From positions 1,049,544,432 to 1,049,608,431 of the forward strand of contig NC_064614.1 in the NCBI RefSeq assembly GCF_023898315.1: 64,000 bases of DNA, given 5' to 3'. The DNA is from Schistocerca nitens (lineage: Eukaryota; Arthropoda; Insecta; Orthoptera; Acrididae). Shown one piece after another: positions 22,184 through 33,879 of the stretch; the stretch's first letter is position 1, and each line of letters opens with the position of its first letter. Under the pieces are notes generated by a model. It did no database searches. It saw nothing but the letters and a program-made list of their open reading frames with translations, and was not told where the DNA came from. The position numbers were made by a program, and so were the translations under genes.

Positions 22184-23605
22184 CACTCCTGGAAATTGAA
22201 ATAAGAACACCGTGAATTCATTGTCCCAGGAAGGGGAAACTTTATTGACACATTCCTGGGGTCAGATACATCACATGATCACACTGACAGAACCACAGGC
22301 ACATAGACACAGGCAACAGAGCATGCACAATGTCGGCACTAGTACAGTGTATATCCACCTTTCGCAGCAATGCAGGCTGCTATTCTCCCATGGAGACGAT
22401 CGTAGAGATGCTGGATGTAGTCCTTTGGAACGGCTTGCCATGCCATTTCCACCTGGCGCCTCAGTTGGACCAGCCTTCGTGCCGGACGTGCAGACCGCGT
22501 GAGACGACGCTTCATCCAGTCCCAAACATGCTCAATGGGGGACAGATCCGGAGATCTTGCTGGCCAGGGTAGTTGACTTACACCTTCTAGAGCACGTTGG
22601 GTGGCACGGGATACATGCGGACGTGCATTGTCCTGTTGGAACAGCAAGTTCCCTTGCCGGTCTAGGAATGGTAGAACGATGGGTTCGATGACGGTTTGGA
22701 TGTACCGTGCACTATTCATTGTCCCCTCGACGATCACCAGTGGTGTACGGCCAGTGTAGGAGATCGCTCCCCACACCATGATGCCGGGTGTTGGCCCTGT
22801 GTGCCTCGGTCGTATGCAGTCCTGATTGTGGCGCTCACCTGCACGGCGCCAAACACGCATACGACCATCATTGGCACCAAGGCAGAAGCGACTCTCATCG
22901 CTGAAGACGACACGTCTCCATTCGTCCCTCCATTCACGCCTGTCGCGACACCACTGGAGGCGGGCTGCACGATGTTGGGGCGTGAGCGGAAGACGGCCTA
23001 ACGGTGTGCGGGACCGTAGCCCAGCTTCATGGAGACGGTTGCGAATGGTCCTCGCCGATACCCCAGGAGCAACAGTGTCCCTAATTTGCTGGGAAGTGGC
23101 GGTGCGGTCCCCTACGGCACTGCGTAGGATCCTACGGTCTTGGCGTGCATCCGTGCGTCGCTGCGGTCCGGTCCCAGGTCGACGGGCACGTGCACCTTCC
23201 GCCGACCACTGGCGACAACATCGATGTACTGTGGAGACCTCACGTCCCACGTGATGAGCAATTCGGCGGTACGTCCACCCGGCCTCCCGCATGCCCACTA
23301 TACGCCCTCGCTCAAAGTCCGTCAACTGCACATACGGTTCACGTCCACGCTGTCGCGGCATGCTACCAGTGTTAAAGACTGCGATGGAGCTCCGTATGCC
23401 ACGGCAAACTGGCTGACACTGACGGCGGCGGTGCACAAATGCCGCGCAGCTAGCGCCATTCGACGGCCAACACCGCGGTTCCTGGTGTGTCCGCTGTGCC
23501 GTGCGTGTGATCATTGCTTGTACAGCCCTCTCGCAGTGTCCGGAGCAAGTATGGTGGGTCTGACACACCGGTGTCAATGTGTTCTTTTTTCCATTTCCAG
23601 GAGTG
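22184..23605 (-). mobile_element. Intact Tc1-like transposon
   Basis: The terminal inverted repeats are about 27 bp and begin CACTCCTGGAAAT, differing at two positions. TA flanks both ends (22182-22183 and 23606-23607). The 1422-bp element contains a single uninterrupted transposase gene. It is by far the best preserved DNA transposon in the window, which suggests recent insertion. Confidence 0.95.
22339..23361 (-). CDS. Tc1-family transposase, full-length open frame
   Basis: This is a cut-and-paste transposase acting in the nucleus on the element's own ends and inserting at TA. The frame stays open upstream to 23628, but the Met at 23359-23361 (MPRQRGREPYVQLTDFERG) is the family start and gives 340 residues, the usual Tc1 length. 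An N-terminal double helix-turn-helix covers roughly residues 10-120 (GRIVGMREAGWTYRRIAHHV; SARTIRNRLHEAGL). The catalytic triad is D155 (VVFSDESRF), D244 (FQQDNARPH) and E277 (SPDLSPIEHVW), with GIMVWGAIS between the first two. By my count 32 residues separate D244 and E277, rather than the 34 of canonical Tc1. The C-terminus ends GRIAACIAAKGGYTLY. No stop or frameshift was seen. Confidence 0.93.
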   Translation of the reverse strand: MPRQRGREPYVQLTDFERGRIVGMREAGWTYRRIAHHVGREVSTVHRCCRQWSAEGARARRPGTGPQRRTDARQDRRILRSAVGDRTATSQQIRDTVAPGVSARTIRNRLHEAGLRSRTPLGRLPLTPQHRAARLQWCRDRREWRDEWRRVVFSDESRFCLGANDGRMRVWRRAGERHNQDCIRPRHTGPTPGIMVWGAISYTGRTPLVIVEGTMNSARYIQTVIEPIVLPFLDRQGNLLFQQDNARPHVSRATQRALEGVSQLPWPARSPDLSPIEHVWDWMKRRLTRSARPARRLVQLRRQVEMAWQAVPKDYIQHLYDRLHGRIAACIAAKGGYTLY

Positions 23606-23607
23606 TA

Positions 23608-25689
23608 TATAAAATCATTGTACTTCATTTATTGGATCGTAGTTCCAAGACGTCAAAGAGAACGAAGATCTCATTGACGGCAATAGTAATTAACTTACAG
23701 AACAAGAACTGACATCTTTCTAAGCTTGACAGTGGACTAGAACAGAGGAAAAACGAATCGAACAATGATCTCCCCAGTAACTCATGAGTCTTGTGCGTCT
23801 GTGAACTTTGTGTCTTCCCGTTTCAGCTGTAATTCTCTGCCCTATGTGATATGAGGTTTCTCATAGACAATGTATGTACATTGGTAACAAACAAAGAATC
23901 GTTTCGCTTCCTACCTCACAAATCAGCTGTATCAGTTCCTACAAAGGTCCAGCATAAAATCTCCAACAAAAACTTCATATCCGAAGCACATGATAGAACC
24001 ACCAAACGAGCCGGTCCAGTGGATAAAAGCCCAGGCTCGCATTTTTGAGGACGTTGTTGGTTTAGAGCGCCCAAAAAGATTGTAAGAGTTCACATTCGAC
24101 ATAGCAAGTTTCAAATCCACGTCCGGCGAGTCAGATTTTAGTGTTCTATGGTTTCCCTAAATGGATGAAGGCGAATACCAGGAGAACTATTGTTGCATTG
24201 GCAGGTCACGGTCAGTTTTCTTGCCCAAACTTGTAGGAAAATTCGAGCTTATTACTAATTTCTGATGACTCCGTCGTCGATGAGACGTTAAATTGTAATC
24301 TTCCGGCCTACGATTGTACTGCATAAAAATGGAATGAAGGGCAGTTATGCGATACGATACATAGCTAATGAAAACGTAGATGAATGAGGCTGGCCCGTGA
24401 GTGAAGAAAAAGTCCTTCTGGTACAAAATTGAAGTGTTTTATTGCAACTACCTCATACTGGACACAACTTTATCACTTAGGAAATTGCACTCATTCAGTC
24501 TCTTGAAGTCGATTTGGTACAGTGAGGATACTTCTCCCTCTCCCTCTTTCTTTTTCAGATTGTTTCCAGTTACGACTAGTCTGCACATCACGAGCAGTTC
24601 GACTTGAGCTATTCGAATTTAGAATTATTTTCCATTAGAGCCGGACTATACATTTTTTTATTCTAAAATTGTTGCTTATACTTCTACAGCTACTTGTGCA
24701 GCCCCCAAGCTACTTCACGGTGTGCGTTGTGTACGTCACTTCCCCCTTTTCCTGTCAGAATTGCGAACGCTTAGCAGGTTCAATATCCTCACTTACTTCT
24801 ATTTAGTATGGGCTCCATGTACTTGAGCAATACTTTGGGAGGGGTCCCATGAGTATTCAACAATCAATTTCCTTTGCAGAATACAAAATCCTACCATTGA
24901 TCCGAAGTCTACTATCATTTTTACTTACAACTGTGCTTATGTGACCCCTACAAATTGTTCCATCCAGTATTTGTAGGGGTTGGCCAATAGTAATTGTGAT
25001 TCACTGGTATTGCAGTCAAAAGAAACGAGGCGTTTTTAATTTCATGGAGGGCAGAATTTTATTTTTCTCAACATTTAATGCAAGTTACCAACTTTGCACC
25101 ACTCTGAAATATCATCAAGATATGAAGGAATATTTGCGCGACTTTTCTCACACTTTACTTCGTTCTAGATTATTGTATCCTCTACCAAATATCTGAGGTT
25201 GCTATTTAATGTTCAAGGTCATTAACATTACCATGAAGCACAACACTCCCAAGGCATTTCGCTAGAGCACGCCTGAAGTTATTTTTACATTTGTCGATAA
25301 CTCCCCATCCGAGATAATATGATTCGTCTTCCCTGTCAGGATATCCTCAACCCATTCACAAGTGTCATTCGATACCCAATATGACAGTGGTTTCGTTAGC
25401 AGGCGCTGATATGGTACTCATGAGGCGTGAGTGAACCACATCAAGCCAGAAGCGAGACATCAACCAAAGTTGAGAGTTCAAGCCAGTGGTCGTGCATTAA
25501 AATATATGAAGGTGATGTCACCTGATGGAAAGGATGTGACCGGTATTTATGGAACAAAAATGAGATTCCTCTTGTTGACTATTTAACAAGAGCCCTTGGT
25601 TTTTTTCTTTTCTAAAAAAAACTTTCCACAAAACTACGGGTTTGTAGTCGAGTTGTCGGTACAAAACTACGCGATTTCTAGTCGAGCTG
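23608..25689. other. No recognised gene; a short repeat tail near 24.25 kb
   Basis: At 24255-24310 GACTCCGTCGTCGATGAGAC...TAATCTTCC resembles the conserved end of a common insect repeat (GTCGTCGA-GGGACGTTAAA). A weak relative is at about 41070-41085. The rest is AT-rich DNA without frames I can support. Confidence 0.3.
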
Positions 25690-25865
25690 TAGGTATATTC
25701 TTTTCAGCATACTTGACGCCCCATGATGGTCCCATATGGCGACGTCCAAAGTATTTCATGGCTGAAAAGCCTTTTGAGTCGAATCAAGAAGTAATCCATC
25801 GCAGACAGGCCTTTCTGAAAGGCGCTATTCAATATAAGAACATTGCGCAAAGCACCTGGGCTTAA
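25690..25865 (+). pseudogene. Possible mariner C-terminal remnant
   Basis: The frame reads YLTPHDGPIWRRPKYFMAEK then PFESNQEVIHRRQAFLKGAI. The pattern resembles the YSPDLTPSDYxLFPxLKxxLxGxxFxSxxEV block of mariner transposases, but with an insertion after LTP and no neighbouring diagnostic block. It is short and could be a coincidence. Confidence 0.25.
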
Positions 25866-26624
25866 AAGGGACTACGTAGAAAATATACGTGAATTTTTAT
25901 CTACAAAATCTTTTCAGTGCCAGATCGAGAACTTTTCAACCCCGTCCTTATAGGTTTTATGTTGACCGAATTTTATTCCTTTCTGAATATTCCTTCGTGT
26001 TGTGGAAGTTTCACAAACCGTGCCACGGTTTACAACTTCTGTATACTATCGTCGCCATACCGCTCACGCTAAGCAAAACTGGTCCTGGAAGGCAGCGGGG
26101 GGGCTTTCACGAAGAGTGGAGGCTTCTAGAGCGGCGAGGGACACGTGTCTGTTTGCTTATCCCCCGCCCTTTGCCATTCCGCCTTTGCACTCTCCGCTTC
26201 TCGACTCGTGACGGGATAAGACGAACGAATCCACAATGGCAGTACCAGAACAGAACCACTTACAGGTCTACGCTAAGCCTTCGCTGACTGCTCTTCCAAA
26301 GTTGCTTTGCCGGAGACACTCTGCCTGTCTTACAGAGTATTACGTTGAAATCTCGGTACACATAGAATTTATTTACACGAATGCCTGGAGCACTGGAGAA
26401 ATCCTCGAGAAAAATGAGACTATCGTAGTTCCTCTTATTTTGTATTTTTCAAGTTTACAGAAGCGTGTTGCAAGGATTATGTATAATGCTAGTTCTGACA
26501 TAATCTGCACAGGCGTCTTCAAAAAATTTATAATTTTGACAACAGCTTAACGAGAAAAATATTTACTTCAGTTCGTTAGCTACGACCAGCAGAAATTTTT
26601 TGAAAGACGTCAAGGGCCTAACAT
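25866..26624. other. Unrecognised 132-codon open frame and flanks
   Basis: A plus-strand open frame at 25889-26287 (MNFYLQNLFSARSRTFQP...) is arginine-rich at its end and has no known domain. A 7-G run is at about 26098-26104. No splice or promoter signal supports it as a gene. Confidence 0.2.
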
Positions 26625-27085
26625 TAAATCTACGTCTACATCATTGCTCTGCAGTTCAGTTAATTGCCTGGCACAGAGTTCATCGAACCATCTTGAGACT
26701 AGTTCTCTACCGTTCAACACTCGAGCAGCGCGTAGGAAAAACGAAAAGTTAAGTTGTTCAGTGCGAAGTTCATTGTAGGTGGGCGAGGTCTGATTTCTCT
26801 TGTTTTATTATGATAATCATTGTAGACTGACGCCAACAAAATATTTTCATGCTCTGCGGAGAAAGTTGGTGATTGAAATTTATGAAAAGACCCTGCCGCA
26901 TTGAAAGTGCCTTTGTCTTATTGATTGTCACCCAAATTCTTGTGTCATATCCGACGCCTCCGGTCCCCTGTTTCGCAGAAATATAAAAACTCCAGAAGAA
27001 AGCGGACAAGGGTGGTGTAAGCAGTCTCTTTGGTAGACTCTGTGTGTTCTGTCAATAAATAGCGATCTTTGGTTAATACAGAAAT
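26625..27085 (-). mobile_element. Jockey-like LINE 3' end
   Basis: Its left end contains CTACGTCTACATC, then TGCAGTTCAGTTAATTGCCTGGC and GTTCATCGAACC. This is the reverse of the 3' end seen at 51.0 kb and 57.3 kb. Upstream coding remnants on the minus strand are LFINFNHQL and STMIIIIKQEKSDLAHLQ. The right edge matches the region encoding the C-terminal end of the reverse transcriptase. It is 5' truncated and inactive. Confidence 0.7.
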
Positions 27086-27510
27086 GGCTCGTACAATTAT
27101 TCACATGTATTCAGGTATCTACCATAGCATCTTAAATGCCATGTGGATTACTTGGTGCAATTTAAGAACGAAATGAATAATTTTTTTGTTGGGCTACTAG
27201 TATTCTATTGAAGAGGTTCTTCACAGAAACTCTTAAATTTAATGTTTTAGGTTATATTATAATTTAGCATTTCAATACGATCATATTTCGTAACGTTAAG
27301 CCATTTCATTACATTGCACGTAAACAAAGCGTAAATTCTTGATTTTTTTTCAGTCTCCCAGAGACACCTCTTTGTAGGATCCATGACATAAGACTAATGG
27401 AATTTAGCTTAATAAGATGAGAAATTGGACGTTAACTAAATCATTAAAGGCAATTGTAATATGTGGATTCGGAAAAGCATTCATGAGTGAATATACACGA
27501 TATACTGGAT
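27086..27510. other. Anonymous AT-rich DNA
   Basis: Nothing supported was seen here. Confidence 0.4.
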
Positions 27511-27512
27511 TA

Positions 27513-28665
27513 CACCAATGAGCCAAAACATTATGATCTCCTGTTAAATAGCGTGTTGTTCCACTTTTCAAACAGGGTACAATAGAGATTCTGCTTTGCA
27601 TGGATTGTACAAGTTCTTGACTGGGCTCCAGAAAAATGTGGTAATAGATGTCTACGCGCAGATAACAGTTCTCGCAAATTACGGGATGGTGGTTACGGGC
27701 ACGCACCTGGCGCCCGATATGTGTTCCAATGGGTACAAATCGACACATTTTCTGGCCAAGACATCAGCGTGAATTCACTATAATGCCCCTCAAACCACTG
27801 TAGCACGATTCTGACCTTGCAAGACGAATAGTTATCCTGCTGGAAGATGTCATCGCTGTAGGGGGGACTTCAAGCATACATCAATGCAGGTGGTCGGCAA
27901 CAATGTTCACGCAGTTCACCGCTGTCATGATACCTTCGATTACCACCACAGATCACATGGAAGACCCACTCAGTGTACCCTATAGCGTAATTCTGCCCTC
28001 ACCGTCCTGCATCTGTGGCGCGGTGCATCTTTCGTGCAGCCATTCACCTGGATGACGGCGTGTAAGGACGCAACCATCCACCTGGTGTAACAAAAAATGC
28101 GATTCATTCGGCAGTGGAGACGTTTCTGTTGATCCACGGTGATGCTGTGCCCACTGCAGTCGCAATTGACGATGTCGTTGGGCCAACAAAGGAACATGTA
28201 GGGGTCGTGTGATTTGGAGCTCCTTTTTCAACAGTGGTCTTTGAACGGTGGGCTCCGAAACACTTGTGCCTGCACCAGAGTTGTACTCTGTCGTCAGATC
28301 TGCCACAGATCGCTGCCTATCCTGACAGAGTACACAGTGAGGGATGAGACGTGCTCGACCAATAGCACAGAGCTACCCGTTATTTCACCATCCTTCAACC
28401 ACTTTCCACAGGTGCTCACGACAGTAGTACGCCAACAGGAGACCAGCTTCGTCGTTTCAGAGATTCTCATTTCCAGGCGCAACGTCACAACAATGTGCCC
28501 TTTGTCAAAACCGCTTACATAAGTGGATTTCCGCATTTGGGCCCATGCCTTTGTTATAATGACTGCCTATTGGTCTCTCTTCCGCTTACTTTCTTTCCTT
28601 GCTGCGTCACGTGCCCGCAATACCGTCAAGGTGGGTTGTGGCCATAATGTTTTAGCTCATCAGTG
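27513..28665 (-). mobile_element. Decayed Tc1-like element with both ends
   Basis: The left end CACCAATGAGCCAAAACATT and right end (minus) CACTGATGAGCTAAAACATT are inverted repeats. TA flanks at 27511-27512 and 28666-28667. On the minus strand the transposase begins MRKSTYVSGFDKGHIVVTLR (28536). It continues with NSGAGTSVSEPTVQRPLLKK and SPLPNESHFLLHQVDGCVLT, where the first catalytic Asp (normally DESRF) is Asn. FQQDNYSSCKVRIVLQWFEG and SWPENV then stand where SPDLNPIEH should be. Shifts and substitutions make it inactive. Confidence 0.85.
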
Positions 28666-28667
28666 TA

Positions 28668-29029
28668 CATTAAATTAAATTAAGTATGCTTTTTGTGAGG
28701 AGATTCTCAAGAATGAAAAAAGGCATAAAAATAATTAGTACCTATTTGCTCCCAAAGAGAGACATGCTGATGGTCCCCCCACAAATCTTAAATGAATAGC
28801 CCCCTTGCAAGCGGAATAAGAAAAAATCTGAAACCAATTTTTATTTGAAAAATAATACCAGACTTACCACAAACATACAAATTTATGAACACTAAAGTGC
28901 ATAATATGATTTTTAGACTATCGTAACTGGGCACCATCAAACAGACAGCAGTTTACGACACTTACTTACATTGAACTCATTACTGCGCTGAAGATGTGCA
29001 GAAGTTATATTTTACAAAAAATATAACAC
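28668..29029. other. Anonymous AT-rich DNA
   Basis: Nothing supported was seen here. Confidence 0.4.
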
Positions 29030-29955
29030 TATTACCCTGACCACTCAGTAACGTGACCAACTGCCAAACCACCTTTTACGGCGGGGGTTCCAAGACGAGC
29101 AGGAAGAGAAGTAGTGGGGGTCTGGAAGGTACTGACTGGAATATGCGCCCATGCTCACTCTCAAACAGCGCTAGGTTTCTTCGTTGAAGTTCCATGGCGC
29201 GAACAGCCCGATCGAGGAAGTCCCACAGATCCTCGATTGTGTTTAAATCTGGGGCGTTTCGTGGTGAGGGGTGTACGGTAATCTCATTCTGGTGCTCTTC
29301 GAACCACGCACTGCTATCTGTGTGACTCCGCCACGGTCTTGCTGGTAGATACTATCGATCGAAATAATAAAAAAAAAAACATACTGAACGTAGGTGTGGA
29401 TATGATCCCCAAAGATAGAACAGTTTACAAACTTGGCCGTTTCGGAATTTCTTCCAGCCTTGATTCGAAATCCAATGACCAGGGAGAGTGTCACAGGTAT
29501 TCTGGAAGGTACTGACAGTAATGTGTAGCCATTTTGACTACCAATGCCTTGGCCAACTGCGATAGGTTTGTCGGCTGAGAATCCATGGCGCTAACAGCCC
29601 GATCCAGATGGTCCCAGAGATTCTCGGGAATATGGTGGCCAGTCGGGTACGGTAAACTCATCGTGGTGCTCTTCAAACTGCGAGCTTGCGACATGTCGCC
29701 CGTACATCACTCCGTGGCCGCTGTACTTTAATGCGCTGTACTTTAATCACGTTGGCGCATGAACTGTTTACAACGTTAGCCGTTTCAGAAGCCAATGATG
29801 ATGCACTTTTTGGCGTCAGATAAACTGCTTCATTCTCTCATTACAACAACTGCACATATCCCCGACAAGCTTTATATGCCCTTCACTATTAGTGCTGGCA
29901 TCTGCCGTCCGTGACGGGTTACTGTACGTTGGCGTAATGTGACTGGACCGCGTAT
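29030..29955 (-). mobile_element. Two differently deleted Tc1 copies in tandem
   Basis: On the minus strand the right end (about 29955) carries GTCCAGTCACATTA and a TATAAAG motif near 29870-29880. Copy 1 (about 29800-29475) joins a decayed N-terminal piece to the Glu block (LWDHLDRAVSAMDSQPTNLS). A second N-terminal piece (GFRIKAGRNSETAKFVNCS, 29465-29405) follows, fused to a central piece (FGDHIHTYVQ, SIYQQDRGG) and a second Glu block (NAPDLNTIEDLWDFLDRAVR). Both copies belong to the same family as the elements at 34.1 and 42.7 kb. Each has its own internal deletion. Confidence 0.7.
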
Positions 29956-30423
29956 TATCTGTACACTAACATTTGTACCTACACATAAATGAAATATGTA
30001 GTAAACCATTAATGAATTACATCGTTCTTGGAAACCTCATTATATGACGGTCTACCTAAACTGTATAATCTGCAGATTCGCAAGTCATTCCTAATGTCAA
30101 CATTCCTAATAATGTGGTATATCAATCAACCCCTCTCGGAAAGCTCATTCCTGCTGCCCAAATTAGTTTACCTTATTACTTACTTGTGACTGACTTCCAT
30201 ACAACAACACTGATACTGGCATGGTCTTAATATGAAACATGTTTATTTCAGGAACACTTTATGTAGCACATATTTCCTTGTTGAACGTTATTTGTGAATA
30301 TTGTTACTTTCATGTCTGTCTGTTCTTACCACATTCATATTTAATACCACAATCTACTACATTACTGAGTTCAGTTTGTTATAATAGTACATTACAAATA
30401 ACAATTCTTTTACATAAAGTCTG
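29956..30423. other. Anonymous AT-rich DNA
   Basis: Nothing supported was seen here. Confidence 0.4.
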
Positions 30424-30438
30424 TTGTTGTTGTGGTCT

Positions 30439-31929
30439 TCAGTTCTGAGACTGGTTTGATGCAGCTCTCCATGCTACTCTATCCTGTGCAAGATTCTTCA
30501 TCTCCCAGTACTTACTGCAGCCTACATCCTTCTGAATCTGCTTAGTGTAGTCATCTCTTGGTCTCCCTCTACGATTTTTACCCTCCACGCTGCCCTCCAG
30601 TACTAAATTGGTGATCCATTGATGTCTCAGAACATGTCCTACCAACCGATCCCTTCTTCTGGTCAAGTTGTACCACAAAATCCTCCCCAATTCTATTCAA
30701 TACCTCCTCATCAGTTATGTGATCTACCCATCTAATCTTCAGCATTCTTCTGTAGCAGCACATTTCGAAAGCTTCTATTCTCTTCTTGTCTAAACTATTT
30801 ATCGTCCATGTTTCACTTTCATACATGGCTACACTCCATACAAATACTTTCAGAAACGACTTCCTGACACTTAAAAATATACTCGATGTTAACAAATTTC
30901 TCTTCTTCAGAAACGCTTTCCTTGCCATTGCCAGTCTACATTGTATATCCTCTCTACTTCGACCATCATCAGTTATTTTGCTCTCCAAATAGCAAAACTC
31001 ATTTACTACTTTAAGTGTCTCATTTCCTAATCTAACTCCCTCAACATCACCCGACTTAATTCGACTACATTCCATTATCCTTGTTTTGCTTTTGTTGATT
31101 TTCATCTTATACCCTCCTTTCAAGACACTGTCCATTCCGTTCAACTGCTCTTCCAAGTCCTTTGCTGTCTCTGACAGAATTACAATGTCATTGGCGAACC
31201 TCAAACTTTTTATTTCTTCTAGATGGATTTTAATACCTACTCCGAACTTTTCTTTTGTTTCCTTTACTGCTTGCTCAATATACAGATTGAATAACATCGG
31301 GGAGAGGCTACAACCCTGTCTCACTCCTTTCCCAACCACTGCTTCCCTTTCATGTCCCTCGACTCTTATAACTGCCATCTGCTTTCTGTACAAATCGTAA
31401 ATAGCTTTCGGTCCCTGTATTTTACCCCTGCCACCTTCAGAACTTGAAAGAGAGTATTCCAGTCAACATTGTCAAAAGCTTTCTCTAAGGCTGCAAATGC
31501 TAGAAACGTAGGTTTGCCTTTCCTTAATGTTTCTTATAAGACAAGTCGTAGGGTCAGTATTGCCTCACGTCGTCCAACATTTCTACGGAATCCAAACTGA
31601 TCTTCCCCGAGATCGGCTTCTACCAGTTTTTCCATTCGTCTGTAATGAATTCGCGTTAGTATTTTGCAGCCGTGGTTTATTAAACTGATAGTTCGGTAAT
31701 TTTCACATCTGTCAACACCTGCTTTCTTTGGGATTGGAATTATTATATTCTTCTTGAAGTCTGTGGGTATTTCGCCTGTCTCATACATCTTGCTCACCAG
31801 ACGGTAGAGTTTTGTCAGGACAGGCTCTCTCAAGGCTGTCAGTAGTTCTAATGGAATGTTGTCTACTCCGGGGGCCTTGTTTCGACTTAGGTCTTTCAGC
31901 GCTCCGTCAAACTCTTCACGCAGTATCAT
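30439..31929 (-). pseudogene. RTE reverse transcriptase half
   Basis: The frame starts with LREEFDGALKDLSRNKAPGV and has RPISLI-like RTISLINHGCK and EDQFGFRRNVGRREA. Near 31500 a shift leads to FLAFAALEKAFDNVDW, where intact relatives have FVDLEKAFD, so the first catalytic Asp is Ala (codon 31489-31491). From 31393 it reads VRQGCSLSPMLFNLYIEQ, then SLRFANDIVILSE, where the FADD motif is FAND (codon 31190-31192). The C-terminal block (KTRIMECSR, RRRDRLVGHVLRH) is split by a shift at about 30690. Two of three metal-binding residues are lost. Confidence 0.88.
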
Positions 31930-31932
31930 ATC

Positions 31933-33395
31933 TCACATTTCATCTTCATCTACCTCCTCTTCCATTTCCATAATATTGTCATCAAGAACATCGCTCCTGT
32001 ATAGACCCTCTATATACTCCTTCCACCTTTCTGCTTTCCCTTCTTTGCTTGGAACTGGGTTTCCATCTGAGGTCTTGAAATTCACGCAAGTGGTTCTCTT
32101 TTTTCCAAAGGTCTCTTTAATTTTCCTGTAGGCAGTATCTATCTTACCCCTCATTAGACAAGCCTCTACATCCTTACATTTGTCCTCTAGCCATCCCTGC
32201 TTAGCCATTTTGCACTTCCTGTCGATCTCATTTTTGAGACGTTTGTATTCCTTTTTGCCTGCTTCACTTACTGAATTTTTGTATTTTCTCCTTTCTTCAG
32301 TTAAATTCAGTATCTCTTCTGTTACCCAAGGATTTCTACTAGCCCTCGTCTTTTTACCTACTTGTACGTCTGCTGCCTTCACTACTTCATGCCTCAGAGC
32401 TACCCATTCATCTTCTACTGTATTACTTTCCCCCATTCTTGTCAATTGTTCCCTTATGCTCTCCCTGAAACTCTGTACAACCTCTGGTTTAGTCAGTTTA
32501 TCCAGGTCACATCTTCTTAAATTCCCACCTTTTTGCAGTTTCTTCAGTTTTAATCTACAGTTCATAACCAATAGATTGTGGTCAGAGTCCAAATCTGCCC
32601 CTGGAAATGTCTTACAATTTAAAATCTGGTTCCTAAATCTCTGTCTTACCATTATATGATCTATCTGAAACCTCCTAGTATCTCCAGGGTTCTTCCATGT
32701 GTACAACCTTCTTTCATGATTCTTGAACCAAGTGTTAGCTATGATTAAGTTATGCTCTGTGAAAAATTCTACCAGGCGGCTTCCTCTTGCATTTCTTAGC
32801 CCCAATCCATATTCACCTACTACGTTTCCTTCTCTCCCTTTTCCTACTCTCGATTTCCAGTCACCCATGACTATTAAATTTTCACTTCCCTTCACTACCT
32901 GAATAATTTCTTTTATCTCATCATACATTTCATCAATTTCTTCATCATCTGCAGAGCTAGTTGGCATATAAACTTGTACTACTGTAGTAGGCGTGGGCTT
33001 CCCGTCTATCTTGGCCATAATAATGCGTTCACTATGCTGTTTGTAGTAGCTTACCCGCACTCCTATTTTTAATTCATTATTAAACCTACTCCTGCATTAC
33101 CCCTATTTGATTTTGTATTTATAACCCTGTATTCACCTGACCAAAAGTCTTGTTCCTCCTGCCACCAAACTTCGCTAATTCCCACAATATCTAACTTTAA
33201 ACTATCCATTTCCATTTTTAAATTTTCTAACCTACCTGCCCGAATAAGGGATCTGACATTCCACGCTCCGATCCGTAGAACGCCAGTTTTCTTTCTCCTG
33301 GTAACGACGTCTTCTTGAGTAGTCCCCGCCCTGAGATCCGAATGGGGGACTATTTTACCTCCGGAATATTTTACCCAAGAGGACGCCATCATCAT
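31933..33395 (-). pseudogene. RTE endonuclease half (APE type)
   Basis: The endonuclease nicks target DNA to prime reverse transcription. Segment one (33395-33069) reads LRIGAWNVRSLIRAGRLENL, DIVGISEVWWQE and GNAGVGLIMN, then a frameshift. Segment two (33060-31933) has VVQVYMPTSSADDEE, MGDWKSRVGKG, WKNPGDTRRFQIDHIMVRQR and DSDHNLLVMNCRLKLKK, so the D...DH pair is kept. In the GDWN block the Asn expected from the family is Lys (codon 32854-32856). A linker follows (KAADVQVGKKTRASRNPWVT, RLKNEIDRKCKMAKQGWLED). The frame shifts again near 31931. Confidence 0.85.
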
Positions 33396-33470
33396 TTAAT
33401 CATACAGTAAAGCTGCATGCCCTCGGGAAAAATTACGGCTGTAATTTCCCCTTGCTTTCAGCCGTCTATT

Positions 33471-33871
33471 CCATTCAAAATGCCGGTTCAAGTTTTACCA
33501 TTTGATGTCGTTCAGTTTTAGTGTGCTCAAGAAGCAGATATCATTTTTTTAAAATAATCCTCTTTTTACGCCAAAAATGTTGATACTTGAGCATGTATAG
33601 CGCTATTTAAGATACCTGAATGAGATTGGGTTTTGCATTTTTTACTGCGCCGTTGAGATAAAAGTTAAGAAGGACTGAATATGTACTACTCGTTCAACCT
33701 CATTGAAACCTTTTCTTTTGCCAATACAGTCCATGTTTAAGTCAATAGAATGCAATGGGCAACCTTCTTTATCATTATACTCCTAAGGTTGTCAAAAGCT
33801 TTTATGAGCTCTGTGATTACTAAGCAGCTTTACCTCTTGAGCTGTCTTCGATTTACAGTAATTTGTTTTCT
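33471..33871. other. Anonymous DNA
   Basis: Nothing supported was seen here. Confidence 0.4.
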
Positions 33872-33879
33872 AAATAATT

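Larger units (their letters stand above)
30424..33470 (-). mobile_element. Nearly full-length RTE-type LINE
   Basis: This minus-strand retrotransposon has its 3' end at about 30424 (a CAA-rich tail, seen as TTGTTGTTG on the plus strand). An endonuclease-reverse transcriptase frame and a short GC-rich 5' leader reach about 33470. I recognise the family as an abundant grasshopper repeat whose product is often labelled craniofacial development protein 2-like. Four frame breaks and several active-site changes make this copy dead, but divergence from an intact copy is modest. Confidence 0.88.

Noticed and set aside
23362-23628. Upstream extension of the Tc1 transposase frame to a 429-codon protein
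   Set aside because: The extra 89 codons run into the terminal inverted repeat. The family start is MPRQRGRE at 23361.
22339-23712. Long plus-strand frames opposite the intact Tc1 transposase (for example 23140-23712, 22826-23254)
   Set aside because: They are shadows of the minus-strand transposase gene and have no family resemblance.
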